A stretch of 64,000 nt of DNA from Ligustrum vulgare (lineage: Eukaryota; Streptophyta; Magnoliopsida; Lamiales; Oleaceae). The stretch lies in contig OY743190.1 in NCBI GenBank assembly GCA_963555705.1, positions 16,065,491 through 16,129,490 on the forward strand, read 5' to 3'. Shown piece by piece: positions 48,797 through 62,191 of the stretch. The notes under the pieces were generated by a model, which was given only the letters and a program-made list of their open reading frames with translations, searched no databases and was not told the DNA's origin. The position numbers were made by a program, and so were the translations under genes. Position 1 is the first letter of the stretch. Each line of letters opens with the position of its first letter.

Positions 48797-50014
48797 GTGC
48801 ATAATTCTACCCGATGGTGGAAGCAAGGCACAGAACTGATAGCCACCAATAAACTAAATGTTCTGGATTCCTTCAATGCGCAGTGTTCTAAACAAGTCCT
48901 TCACTTTGTCGGCTGCATGTTTGAGTTGACAAAGCCAAATTCTAAATGCTTTATCGGTAAATTGTCGTTCTTCTGCATCTTGAATATGAGTTTGGACCAT
49001 TGGCTACAAACTTTGGAGCTCCTTGAACCTATCATGTAGCTCCCAAGAAACTTTTGAAGACTTGCTTGACGACATCAAATATTTGCGTAAGTAGGAAATG
49101 TATTATTCTACAAACTTCAGCAACCTAAGAATCCGTGATGATTTGACAAAGGCAGCAACAGAATAATTCAACTTACAGTTGGCAAAAAGAAATATTGGCG
49201 AAAACAAATTTGAAAAGCAGGAAATGAAACTACCTCTTGAAAACAACATCAGGAGTAGCCGACGGAGCAACCGCATCTGTTATATCAAATGTTGGTACTT
49301 CAGGAATTGGGAAAACAGGTCTTTGCCAATTCATCAATAATGACGACACGGAAATGGAACATTTCCAAAATTTAAGAATATGACTTTTTGTATCACGTGA
49401 TTTCAATGTTAAAAGAACAATTAAAGCAGTAATTTAGTCATCAACAGGAAATAAATGTTATTCAATGAACTTGAACATTCTCTACAATGATGTGGAAATC
49501 ATTAAAACAAAAGAAATGTCTTCTTGTACTCGGTGATGGTTTTGATGCACTAAGGCCACTGTTCAAGTGTGGACTTGATGGAAGCAAGATACTTGTCAAA
49601 AAGTTGCAATGGCTCCAGGCAATTCTAATTCTGCACATTCCTTGAAGGATATGACAAATGATGACCGCTGGAAAATATTGGAAGGGCGCCTTTCTTTTGA
49701 TCAAACAAAAGAAGAGTAATTTCCTAATTTTCAAGCTACTGTCGAACAACTAATGTGGAAATGTGAAGGTATTCCTTTGGCTTCAAAATTCTCGGTGGTC
49801 ACATGTGCTCCAAGACAGATGATAAAGAGTGGTTATACGTTCAGAATAGTAATCTTCGGAATTTGGAGGCTTATAAAAATAAAATTTTACCTGCCCTACT
49901 TGTAAGTTACATGCATATGACGCTGTATCTCAAACACTGCTTTGTATTTTGCACGGTAATCCCAAAGAATTATGAAATCAAGGGTGAGAGATTAATCCGT
50001 ATGCGGATGTCAAT
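48797..50014 (+). repeat. Satellite monomer 41
   Basis: 1,218 bp. No difference from copy 40 seen by eye. Confidence 0.97.
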
Positions 50015-51232
50015 GTGCATAATTCTACCCGATGGTGGAAGCAAGGCACAGAACTGATAGCCACCAATAAACTAAATGTTCTGGATTCCTTCAATGCGCA
50101 GTGTTCTAAACAAGTCCTTCACTTTGTCGGCTGCATGTTTGAGTTGACAAAGCCAAATTCTAAATGCTTTATCGGTAAATTGTCGTTCTTCTGCATCTTG
50201 AATATGAGTTTGGACCATTGGCTACAAACTTTGGAGCTCCTTGAACCTATCATGTAGCTCCCAACAAACTTTTGAATACTTGCTTGACGACATCAAATAT
50301 TTGCGTAAGTAGGAAATGTATTATTCTACAAACTTCAGCAACCTAAGAATCCGTGATGAATTGACAAAGGCAGCAACAGAATAATTCAACTTACAGTTGG
50401 CAAAAAGAAATATTGGCGAAAACCAATTTGAAAAGCAGGAAATGAAACTACCTCTTGAAAACAACATCAGGAGTAGCCGACGGAGCAACCGCATCTGTTA
50501 TATCAAATGTTGGTACTTCAGGAATTGGGAAAACAGGTCTTTGCCAATTCATCAATAATGACGACAGGGAAATGGAACATTTCCAAAATTTAAGAATATG
50601 ACTTTTTGTATCACGTGATTTCAATGTTAAAAGAACAATTAAAGCAGTAATTTAGTCATCAACAGGAAATAAATGTTATTCAATGAACTTGAACATTCTC
50701 TACAATGATGTGGAAATCATTAAAATAAAAGAAATGTCTTCTTGTACTCGGTGATGGTTTTGATGCACTAAGGCCACTGTTCAAGTGTGGACTTGATGGA
50801 AGCAAGATACTTGTCAAAAAGTTGCAATGGCTCCAGGCAATTCTAATTCTGCACATTCCTTGAAGGATATGACAAATGATGACCGCTGGAAAATATTGGA
50901 AGGGCGCCTTTCTTTTGATCAAACAAAAGAAGAGTAATTTCCTAATTTTCAAGCTACTGTCGAACAACTAATGTGGAAATGTGAAGGTATTCCTTTGGCT
51001 TCAAAATTCTCGGTGGTCACATGTGCTCCAAGACAGATGATAAAGAGTGGTTATACGTTCAGAATAGTAATCTTCGGAATTTGGAGGCTTATAAAAATAA
51101 AATTTTACCTGCCGTACTTGTAAGTTACATGCATATGACGCTGTATCTCAAACACTGCTTTGTATTTTGCACGGTAATCCCAAAGAATTATGAAATCGAG
51201 GGTGAGAGATTAATCCGTATGCGGATGTCAAT
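50015..51232 (+). repeat. Satellite monomer 42
   Basis: 1,218 bp. 'gaatactt', 'gacaggg', 'tgccgtac', 'atcgagg', so it belongs to the 29/33/38 lineage. Private 'taaaataaaag'. Confidence 0.97.
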
Positions 51233-52450
51233 GTGCATAATTCTACCCGATGGTGGAAGCAAGGCACAGAACTGATAGCCACCAATAAACTAAATGTTCT
51301 GGATTCCTTCAATGCGCAGTGTTCTAAACAAGTCCTTCACTTTGTCGGCTGCATGTTTGAGTTGACAAAGCCAAATTCTAAATGCTTTATCGGTAAATTG
51401 TCGTTCTTCTGCATCTTGAATATGAGTTTGGACCATTGGCTACAAACTTTGGAGCTCCTTGAACCTATCATGTAGCTCCCAAGAAACTTTTGAAGACTTG
51501 CTTGACGACATCAAATATTTGCGTAAGTAGGAAATGTATTATTCTACAAACTTCAGCAACCTAAGAATCCGTGATGATTTGACAAAGGCAGCAACAGAAT
51601 AATTCAACTTACAGTTGGCAAAAAGAAATATTGGCGAAAACAAATTTGAAAAGCAGGAAATGAAACTACCTCTTGAAAACAACATCAGGAGTAGCCGACG
51701 GAGCAACCGCATCTGTTATATCAAATGTTGGTACTTCAGGAATTGGGAAAACAGGTCTTTGCCAATTCATCAATAATGACGACAAGGAAATGGAACATTT
51801 CCAAAATTTAAGAATATGACTTTTTGTATCACGTGATTTCAATGTTAAAAGAACAATTAAAGCAGTAATTTAGTCATCAACAGGAAATAAATGTTATTCA
51901 ATGAACTTGAACATTCTCTACAATGATGTGGAAATCATTAAAACAAAAGAAATGTCTTCTTGTACTCGGTGATGGTTTTGATGCACTAAGGCCACTGTTC
52001 AAGTGTAGACTTGATGGAAGCAAGATACTTGTCAAAAAGTTGCAATGGCTCCAGGCAATTCTAATTCTGCACATTCCTTGAAGGATATGACAAATGATGA
52101 CCGCTGGAAAATATTGGAAGGGCGCCTTTCTTTTGATCAAACAAAAGAAGAGTAATTTCCTAATTTTCAAGCTACTGTCGAACAACTAATGTGGAAATGT
52201 GAAGGTATTCCTTTGGCTTCAAAATTCTCGGTGGTCGCATGTGCTCCAAGACAGATGATAAAGAGTGGTTATACGTTCAGAATAGTAATCTTCGGAATTT
52301 GGAGGCTTATAAAAATAAAATTTTACCTGCCCTACTTGTAAGTTACATGCATATGACGCTGTATCTCAAACACTGCTTTGTATTTTGCACGGTAATCCCA
52401 AAGAATTATGAAATCGAGGGTGAGAGATTAATCCGTATGCGGATGTCAAT
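51233..52450 (+). repeat. Satellite monomer 43
   Basis: 1,218 bp. 'cccaagaaac', 'gatgatttgac', 'gacaagg'. Private 'gtgtagac' and 'gtcgcatg'. Confidence 0.97.
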
Positions 52451-53668
52451 GTGCATAATTCTACCCGATGGTGGAAGCAAGGCACAGAACTGATAGCCAC
52501 CAATAAACTAAATGTTCTGGATTCCTTCAATGCGCAGTGTTCTAAACAAGTCCTTCACTTTGTCGGCTGCATGTTTGAGTTGACAAAGCCAAATTCTAAA
52601 TGCTTTATCGGTAAATTGTCGTTCTTCTGCATCTTGAATATGAGTTTGGACCATTGGCTACAAACTTTGGAGCTCCTTGAACCTATCATGTAGCTCCCAA
52701 CAAACTTTTGAAGACTTGCTTGACGACATCAAATATTTGCGTAAGTAGGAAATGTATTATTCTACAAACTTCAGCAACCTAAGAATCCGTGATGAATTGA
52801 CAAAGGCAGCAACAGAATAATTCAACTTACAGTTGGCAAAAAGAAATATTGGCGAAAACCAATTTGAAAAGCAGGAAATGAAACTACCTCTTGAAAACAA
52901 CATCAGGAGTAGCCGACGGAGCAACCGCATCTGTTATATCAAATGTTGGTACTTCAGGAATTGGGAAAACAGGTCTTTGCCAATTCATCAATAATGACGA
53001 CAGGGAAATGGAACATTTCCAAAATTTAAGAATATGACTTTTTGTATCACGTGATTTCAATTTTAAAAGAACAATTAAAGCAGTAATTTAGTCATCAACA
53101 GGAAATAAATGTTATTCAATGAACTTGAACATTCTCTACAATGATGTGGAAATCATTAAAACAAAAGAAATGCCTTCTTGTACTCGGTGATGGTTTTGAT
53201 GCACTAAGGCCACTGTTCAAGTGTGGACTTGATGGAAGCAAGATACTTGTCAAAAAGTTGCAATGGCTCCAGGCAATTCTAATTCTGCACATTCCTTGAA
53301 GGATATGACAAATGATGACCGCTGGAAAATATTGGAAGGGCGCCTTTCTTTTGATCAAACAAAAGAAGAGTAATTTCCTAATTTTCAAGCTACTGTCGAA
53401 CAACTAATGTGGAAATGTGAAGGTATTCCTTTGGCTTCAAAATTCTCGGTGGTCACATGTGCTCCAAGACAGATGATAAAGAGTGGTTATACGTTCAGAA
53501 TAGTAATCTTCGGAATTTGGAGGCTTATAAAAATAAAATTTTACCTGCCCTACTTGTAAGTTACATGCATATGACGCTGTATCTCAAACACTGCTTTGTA
53601 TTTTGCACGGTAATCCCAAAGAATTATGAAATCGAGGGTGAGAGATTAATCCGTATGCGGATGTCAAT
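52451..53668 (+). repeat. Satellite monomer 44
   Basis: 1,218 bp. 'gacaggg', 'aattgac'. Private 'caattttaaa' and 'aatgccttc'. Confidence 0.97.
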
Positions 53669-54885
53669 GTGCATAATTCTACCCGATGGTGGAAGCAAGG
53701 CACAGAACTGATAGCCACCAATAAACTAAATGTTCTGGATTCCTTCAATGCGCAGTGTTCTAAACAAGTCCTTCACTTTGTCGGCTGCATGTTTGAGTTG
53801 ACAAAGCCAAATTCTAAATGCTTTATCGGTAAATTATCGTTCTTCTGCATCTTGAATATGAGTTTGGACCATTGGCTACAAACTTTGGAGCTCCTTGAAC
53901 CTATCATGTAGCTCCCAACAAACTTTTGAAGACTTGCTTGACGACATCAAATATTTGCGTAAGTAGGAAATGTATTATTCTACAAACTTCAGCAACCTAA
54001 GAATCCGTGATGAATTGACAAAGGCAGCAACAGAATAATTCAACTTACAGTTGGCAAAAAGAAATATTGGCGAAAACAAATTTGAAAAGCAGGAAATGAA
54101 ACTACCTCTTGAAAACAACATCAGGAGTAGCCGACGGAGCAACCGCATCTGTTATATCAAATGTTGGTACTTCAGGAATTGGGAAAACAGGTCTTTGCCA
54201 ATTCATCAATAATGACGACAAGGAAATGGAACATTTCCAAAATTTAAGAATATGACTTTTTGTATCACGTGATTTCAATGTTAAAAGAACAATTAAAGCA
54301 GTAATTTAGTCATCAACAGAAATAAATGTTATTCAATGAACTTGAACATTCTCTACAATGATGTGGAAATCATTAAAACAAAAGAAATGTCTTCTTGTAC
54401 TCGGTGATGGTTTTGATGCACTAAGGCCACTGTTCAAGTGTGGACTTGATGGAAGCAAGATACTTGTCAAAAAGTTGCAATGGCTCCAGGCAATTCTAAT
54501 TCTGCACATTCCTTGAAGGATATGACAAATGATGACCGCTGGAAAATATTGGAAGGGCGCCTTTCTTTTGATCAAACAAAAGAAGAGTAATTTCCTAATT
54601 TTCAAGCTACTGTCGAACAACTAATGTGGAAATGTGAAGGTATTCCTTTGGCTTCAAAATTCTCGGTGGTCACATGTGCTCCAAGACAGATGATAAAGAG
54701 TGGTTATACGTTCAGAATAGTAATCTTCGGAATTTGGAGGCTTATAAAAATAAAATTTTACCTGCCCTACTTGTAAGTTACATGCATATGACGCTGTATC
54801 TCAAACACTGCTTTGTATTTTGCACGGTAATCCCAAAGAATTATGAAATCAAGGGTGAGAGATTAATCCGTATGCGGATGTCAAT
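53669..54885 (+). repeat. Satellite monomer 45
   Basis: 1,217 bp. 'aaacaaa', 'gacaagg', 'acagaaat', 'ctctac'. Private 'aattatcg'. Confidence 0.97.
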
Positions 54886-56103
54886 GTGCATAATTCTACC
54901 CGATGGTGGAAGCAAGGCACAGAACTGATAGCCACCAATAAACTAAATGTTCTGGATTCCTTCAATGCGCAGTGTTCTAAACAAGTCCTTCACTTTGTCG
55001 GCTGCATGTTTGAGTTGACAAAGCCAAATTCTAAATGCTTTATCGGTAAATTGTCGTTCTTCTGCATCTTGAATATGAGTTTGGACCATTGGCTACAAAC
55101 TTTGGAGCTCCTTGAACCTATCATGTAGCTCCCAACAAACTTTTGAAGACTTGCTTGACGACATCAAATATTTGCGTAAGTAGGAAATGTATTATTCTAC
55201 AAACTTCAGCAACCTAAGAATCCGTGATGATTTGACAAAGGCAGCAACAGAATAATTCAACTTACAGTTGGCAAAAAGAAATATTGGCGAAAACAAATTT
55301 GAAAAGCAGGAAATGAAACTACCTCTTGAAAACAACATCAGGAGTAGCCGACGGAGCAACCGCATCTGTTATATCAAATGTTGGTACTTCAGGAATTGGG
55401 AAAACAGGTCTTTGCCAATTCATCAATAATGACGACAAGGAAATGGAACATTTCCAAAATTTAAGAATATGACTTTTTGTATCACGTGATTTCAATGTTA
55501 AAAGAACAATTAAAGCAGTAATTTAGTCATCAACAGGAAATAAATGTTATTCAATGAACTTGAACATTCTCTACAATGATGTGGAAATCATTAAAACAAA
55601 AGAAATGTCTTCCTGTACTCGGTGATGGTTTTGATGCACTAAGGCCACTGTTCAAGTGTGGACTTGATGGAAGCAAGATACTTGTCAAAAAGTTGCAATG
55701 GCTCCAGGCAATTCTAATTCTGCACATTCCTTGAAGGATATGACAAATGATGACCGCTGGAAAATATTGGAAGGGCGCCTTTCTTTTGATCAAACAAAAG
55801 AAGAGTAATTTCCTAATTTTCAAGCTACTGTCGAACAACTAATGTGGAAATGTGAAGGTATTCCTTTGGCTTCAAAATTCTCGGTGGTCACATGTGCTCC
55901 AAGACAGATGATAAAGAGTGGTTATACGTTCAGAATAGTAATCTTCGGAATTTGGAGGCTTATAAAAATAAAATTTTACCTGCCCTACTTGTAAGTTACA
56001 TGCATATGACGCTGTATCTCAAACACTGCTTTGTATTTTGCACGGTAATCCCAAAGAATTATGAAATCAAGGGTGAGAGATTAATCCGTATGCGGATGTC
56101 AAT
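54886..56103 (+). repeat. Satellite monomer 46
   Basis: 1,218 bp. 'cccaacaaac' with 'gatgatttgac', a mosaic pair seen again only in copy 53. Private 'tcttcctgt'. Confidence 0.97.
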
Positions 56104-57321
56104 GTGCATAATTCTACCCGATGGTGGAAGCAAGGCACAGAACTGATAGCCACCAATAAACTAAATGTTCTGGATTCCTTCAATGCGCAGTGTTCTAAAC
56201 AAGTCCTTCACTTTGTCGGCTGCATGTTTGGGTTGACAAAGCCAAATTCTAAATGCTTTATCGGTAAATTGTCGTTCTTCTGCATCTTGAATATGAGTTT
56301 GGACCATTGGCTACAAACTTTGGAGCTCCTTGAACCTATCATGTAGCTCCCAAGAAACTTTTGAAGACTTGCTTGACGACATCAAATATTTGCGTAAGTA
56401 GGAAATGTATTATTCTACAAACTTCAGCAACCTAAGAATCCGTGATGATTTGACAAAGGCAGCAACAGAATAATTCAACTTACAGTTGGCAAAAAGAAAT
56501 ATTGGCGAAAACAAATTTGAAAAGCAGGAAATGAAACTACCTCTTGAAAACAACATCAGGAGTAGCCGACGGAGCAACCGCATCTGTTATATCAAATGTT
56601 GGTACTTCAGGAATTGGGAAAACAGGTCTTTGCCAATTCATCAATAATGACGACACGGAAATGGAACATTTCCAAAATTTAAGAATATGACTTTTTGTAT
56701 CACGTGATTTCAATGTTAAAAGAACAATTAAAGCAGTAATTTAGTCATCAACAGGAAATAAATGTTATTCAATGAACTTGAACATTCTCTACAATGATGT
56801 GGAAATCATTAAAACAAAAGAAATGTCTTCTTGTACTCGGTGATGGTTTTGATGCACTAAGGCCACTGTTCAAGTGTGGACTTGATGGAAGCAAGATACT
56901 TGTCAAAAAGTTGCAATGGCTCCAGGCAATTCTAATTCTGCACATTCCTTGAAGGATATGACAAATGATGACCGCTGGAAAATATTGGAAGGGCGCCTTT
57001 CTTTTGATCAAACAAAAGAAGAGTAATTTCCTAATTTTCAAGCTACTGTCGAACAACTAATGTGGAAATGTGAAGGTATTCCTTTGGCTTCAAAATTCTC
57101 GGTGGTCACATGTGCTCCAAGACAGATGATAAAGAGTGGTTATACGTTCAGAATAGTAATCTTCGGAATTTGGAGGCTTATAAAAATAAAATTTTACCTG
57201 CCGTACTTGTAAGTTACATGCATATGACGCTGTATCTCAAACACTGCTTTGTATTTTGCACGGTAATCCCAAAGAATTATGAAATCGAGGGTGAGAGATT
57301 AATCCGTATGCGGATGTCAAT
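56104..57321 (+). repeat. Satellite monomer 47
   Basis: 1,218 bp. 'tttgggttgac' (Glu to Gly), shared with copy 51; 'cccaagaaac', 'gacacgg', 'tgccgtac'. Confidence 0.97.
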
Positions 57322-58539
57322 GTGCATAATTCTACCCGATGGTGGAAGCAAGGCACAGAACTGATAGCCACCAATAAACTAAATGTTCTGGATTCCTTCA
57401 ATGCGCAGTGTTCTAAACAAGTCCTTCACTTTGTCGGCTGCATGTTTGAGTTGACAAAGCCAAATTCTAAATGCTTTATCGGTAAATTGTCGTTCTTCTG
57501 CATCTTGAATATGAGTTTGGACCATTGGCTACAAACTTTGGAGCTCCTTGAACCTATCATGTAGCTCCCAAGAAACTTTTGAAGACTTGCTTGACGACAT
57601 CAAATATTTGCGTAAGTAGGAAATGTATTATTCTACAAACTTCAGCAACCTAAGAATCCGTGATGATTTGACAAAGGCAGCAACAGAATAATTCAACTTA
57701 CAGTTGGCAAAAAGAAATATTGGCGAAAACAAATTTGAAAAGCAGGAAATGAAACTACCTCTTGAAAACAACATCAGGAGTAGCCGACGGAGCAACCGCA
57801 TCTGTTATATCAAATGTTGGTACTTCAGGAATTGGGAAAACAGGTCTTTGCCAATTCATCAATAATGACGACACGGAAATGGAACATTTCCAAAATTTAA
57901 GAATATGACTTTTTGTATCACGTGATTTCAATGTTAAAAGAACAATTAAAGCAGTAATTTAGTCATCAACAGGAAATAAATGTTATTCAATGAACTTGAA
58001 CATTCTCTACAATGATGTGGAAATCATTAAAACAAAAGAAATGTCTTCTTGTACTCGGTGATGGTTTTGATGCACTAAGGCCACTGTTCAAGTGTGGACT
58101 TGATGGAAGCAAGATACTTGTCAAAAAGTTGCAATGGCTCCAGGCAATTCTAATTCTGCACATTCCTTGAAGGATATGACAAATGATGACCGCTGGAAAA
58201 TATTGGAAGGGCGCCTTTCTTTTGATCAAACAAAAGAAGAGTAATTTCCTAATTTTCAAGCTACTGTCGAACAACTAATGTGGAAATGTGAAGGTATTCC
58301 TTTGGCTTCAAAATTCTCGGTGGTCACATGTGCTCCAAGACAGATGATAAAGAGTGGTTATACGTTCAGAATAGTAATCTTCGGAATTTGGAGGCTTATA
58401 AAAATAAAATTTTACCTGCCGTACTTGTAAGTTACATGCATATGACGCTGTATCTCAAACACTGCTTTGTATTTTGCACGGTAATCCCAAAGAATTATGA
58501 AATCGAGGGTGAGAGATTAATCCGTATGCGGATGTCAAT
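57322..58539 (+). repeat. Satellite monomer 48
   Basis: 1,218 bp. As copy 47 but with 'tttgagttgac'. Confidence 0.97.
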
Positions 58540-59756
58540 GTGCATAATTCTACCCGATGGTGGAAGCAAGGCACAGAACTGATAGCCACCAATAAACTAA
58601 ATGTTCTGGATTCCTTCAATGCGCAGTGTTCTAAACAAGTCCTTCATTTTGTCGGCTGTATGTTTGAGTTGACAAAGCCAAATTCTAAATGCTTTATCGG
58701 TAAATTGTCGTTCTTCTGCATCTTGAATATGAGTTTGGACCATTGGCTACAAACTTCCGAGCTCCTTGAACCTATCATGTAGCTCCCAACAAACTTTTGA
58801 AGACTTGCTTGACGACATCAAATATTTGCGTAAGTAGGAAATGTATTATTCTACAAACTTCAGCAACCTAAGAATCCGTGATGAATTGATAAAGGCAGCA
58901 ACAGAATAATTCAACTTACAGTTGGCAAAAAGAAATATTGGCGAAAACCAATTTGAAAAGCAGGAAATGAAACTACCTCTTGAAAACAACATCAGGAGTA
59001 GCCGACGGAGCTACCGCATCTGTTATATCAAATGTTGGTACTTCAGGAATTGGGAAAACAGGTCTTTGCCAATTCATCAATAATGACGACAAGGAAATGG
59101 AACATTTCCAAAATTTAAGAATATGACTTTTTGTATCACGTGATTTCAATGTTAAAAGAACAATTAAAGCAGTAATTTAGTCATCAACAGAAATAAATGT
59201 TATTCAATGAACTTGAACATTCTCTACAATGATGTGGAAATCATTAAAACAAAAGAAATGTCTTCTTGTACTCGGTGATGGTTTTGATGCACTAAGGCCA
59301 CTGTTCAAGTGTGGACTTGATGGAAGCAAGATACTTGTCAAAAAGTTGCAATGGCTCCAGGCAATTCTAATTCTGCACATTCCTTGAAGGATATGACAAA
59401 TGATGACCGCTGGAAAATATTGGAAGGGCGCCTTTCTTTTGATCAAACAAAAGAAGAGTAATTTCCTAATTTTCAAGCTACTGTCGAACAACTAATGTGG
59501 AAATGTGAAGGTATTCCTTTGGCTTCAAAATTCTCGGTGGTCACATGTGCTCCAAGACAGATGATAAAGAGTGGTTATACGTTCAGAATAGTAATCTTCG
59601 GAATTTGGAGGCTTATAAAAATAAAATTTTACCTGTCGTACTTGTAAGTTACATGCATATGACGCTGTATCTCAAACACTGCTTTGTATTTTGCACGGTA
59701 ATCCCAAAGAATTATGAAATCGAGGGTGAGAGATTAATCCGTATGCGGATGTCAAT
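58540..59756 (+). repeat. Satellite monomer 49 (most private changes)
   Basis: 1,217 bp. Private 'ttcattttg', 'gctgtatg', 'cttccgagc', 'ttgataaag' and 'gagctaccg', plus 'tgtcgtac', shared with copy 51. Confidence 0.97.
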
Positions 59757-60974
59757 GTGCATAATTCTACCCGATGGTGGAAGCAAGGCACAGAACTGAT
59801 AGCCACCAATAAACTAAATGTTCTGGATTCCTTCAATGCGCAGTGTTCTAAACAAGTCCTTCACTTTGTCGGCTGCATGTTTGAGTTGACAAAGCCAAAT
59901 TCTAAATGCTTTATCGGTAAATTGTCGTTCTTCTGCATCTTGAATATGAGTTTGGACCATTGGCTACAAACTTTGGAGCTCCTTGAACCTATCATGTAGC
60001 TCCCAACAAACTTTTGAAGACTTGCTTGACGACATCAAATATTTGCGTAAGTAGGAAATGTATTATTCTACAAACTTCAGCAACCTAAGAATCCGTGATG
60101 AATTGACAAAGGCAGCAACAGAATAATTCAACTTACAGTTGGCAAAAAGAAATATTGGCGAAAACCAATTTGAAAAGCAGGAAATGAAACTACCTCTTGA
60201 AAACAACATCAGGAGTAGCCGACGGAGCAACCGCATCTGTTATATCAAATGTTGGTACTTCAGGAATTGGGAAAACAGGTCTTTGCCAATTCATCAATAA
60301 TGACGACAGGGAAATGGAACATTTCCAAAATTTAAGAATATGACTTTTTGTATCACGTGATTTCAATGTTAAAAGAACAATTAAAGCAGTAATTTAGTCA
60401 TCAACAGGAAATAAATGTTATTCAATGAACTTGAACATTCTCTACAATGATGTGGAAATCATTAAAACAAAAGAAATGTCTTCTTGTACTCGGTGATGGT
60501 TTTGATGCACTAAGGCCACTGTTCAAGTGTGGACTTGATGGAAGCAAGATACTTGTCAAAAAGTTGCAATGGCTCCAGGCAATTCTAATTCTGCACATTC
60601 CTTGAAGGATATGACAAATGATGACCGCTGGAAAATATTGGAAGGGCGCCTTTCTTTTGATCAAACAAAAGAAGAGTAATTTCCTAATTTTCAAGCTACT
60701 GTCGAACAACTAATGTGGAAATGTGAAGGTATTCCTTTGGCTTCAAAATTCTCGGTGGTCACATGTGCTCCAAGACAGATGATAAAGAGTGGTTATACGT
60801 TCAGAATAGTAATCTTCGGAATTTGGAGGCTTATAAAAATAAAATTTTACCTGCCCTACTTGTAAGTTACATGCATATGACGCTGTATCTCAAACACTGC
60901 TTTGTATTTTGCACGGTAATCCCAAAGAATTATGAAATCAAGGGTGAGAGATTAATCCGTATGCGGATGTCAAT
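59757..60974 (+). repeat. Satellite monomer 50
   Basis: 1,218 bp. 'aattgac', 'gacaggg', 'acagg', 'tgccctac', 'atcaagg'. Confidence 0.97.
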
Positions 60975-62191
60975 GTGCATAATTCTACCCGATGGTGGAA
61001 GCAAGGCACAGAACTGATAGCCACCAATAAACTAAATGTTCTGGATTCCTTCAATGCGCAGTGTTCTAAACAAGTCCTTCACTTTGTCGGCTGCATGTTT
61101 GGGTTGACAAAGCCAAATTCTAAATGCTTTATCGGTAAATTGTCGTTCTTCTGCATCTTGAATATGAGTTTGGACCATTGGCTACAAACTTTGGAGCTCC
61201 TTGAACCTATCATGTAGCTCCCAAGAAACTTTTGAAGACTTGCTTGACGACATCAAATATTTGCGTAAGTAGGAAATGTATTATTCTACAAACTTCAGCA
61301 ACCTAAGAATCCGTGATGATTTGACAAAGGCAGCAACAGAATAATTCAACTTACAGTTGGCAAAAAGAAATATTGGCGAAAACAAATTTGAAAAGCAGGA
61401 AATGAAACTACCTCTTGAAAACAACATCAGGAGTAGCCGACGGAGCAACCGCATCTGTTATATCAAATGTTGGTACTTCAGGAATTGGGAAAACAGGTCT
61501 TTGCCAATTCATCAATAATGACGACAAGGAAATGGAACATTTCCAAAATTTAAGAATATGACTTTTTGTATCACGTGATTTCAATGTTAAAAGAACAATT
61601 AAAGCAGTAATTTAGTCATCAACAGAAATAAATGTTATTCAATGAACTTGAACATTCTCTACAATGATGTGGAAATCATTAAAACAAAAGAAATGTCTTC
61701 TTGTACTCGGTGATGGTTTTGATGCACTAAGGCCACTGTTCAAGTGTGGACTTGATGGAAGCAAGATACTTGTCAAAAAGTTGCAATGGCTCCAGGCAAT
61801 TCTAATTCTGCACATTCCTTGAAGGATATGACAAATGATGACCGCTGGAAAATATTGGAAGGGCGCCTTTCTTTTGATCAAACAAAAGAAGAGTAATTTC
61901 CTAATTTTCAAGCTACTGTCGAACAACTAATGTGGAAATGTGAAGGTATTCCTTTGGCTTCAAAATTCTCGGTGGTCACATGTGCTCCAAGACAGATGAT
62001 AAAGAGTGGTTATACGTTCAGAATAGTAATCTTCGGAATTTGGAGGCTTATAAAAATAAAATTTTACCTGTCGTACTTGTAAGTTACATGCATATGACGC
62101 TGTATCTCAAACACTGCTTTGTATTTTGCACGGTAATCCCAAAGAATTATGAAATCGAGGGTGAGAGATTAATCCGTATGCGGATGTCAAT
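60975..62191 (+). repeat. Satellite monomer 51
   Basis: 1,217 bp. 'tttgggttgac' and 'cccaagaaac' as copy 47 at the left; 'acagaaat' and 'tgtcgtac' as copy 49 at the right. A clear left/right mosaic. Confidence 0.97.
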
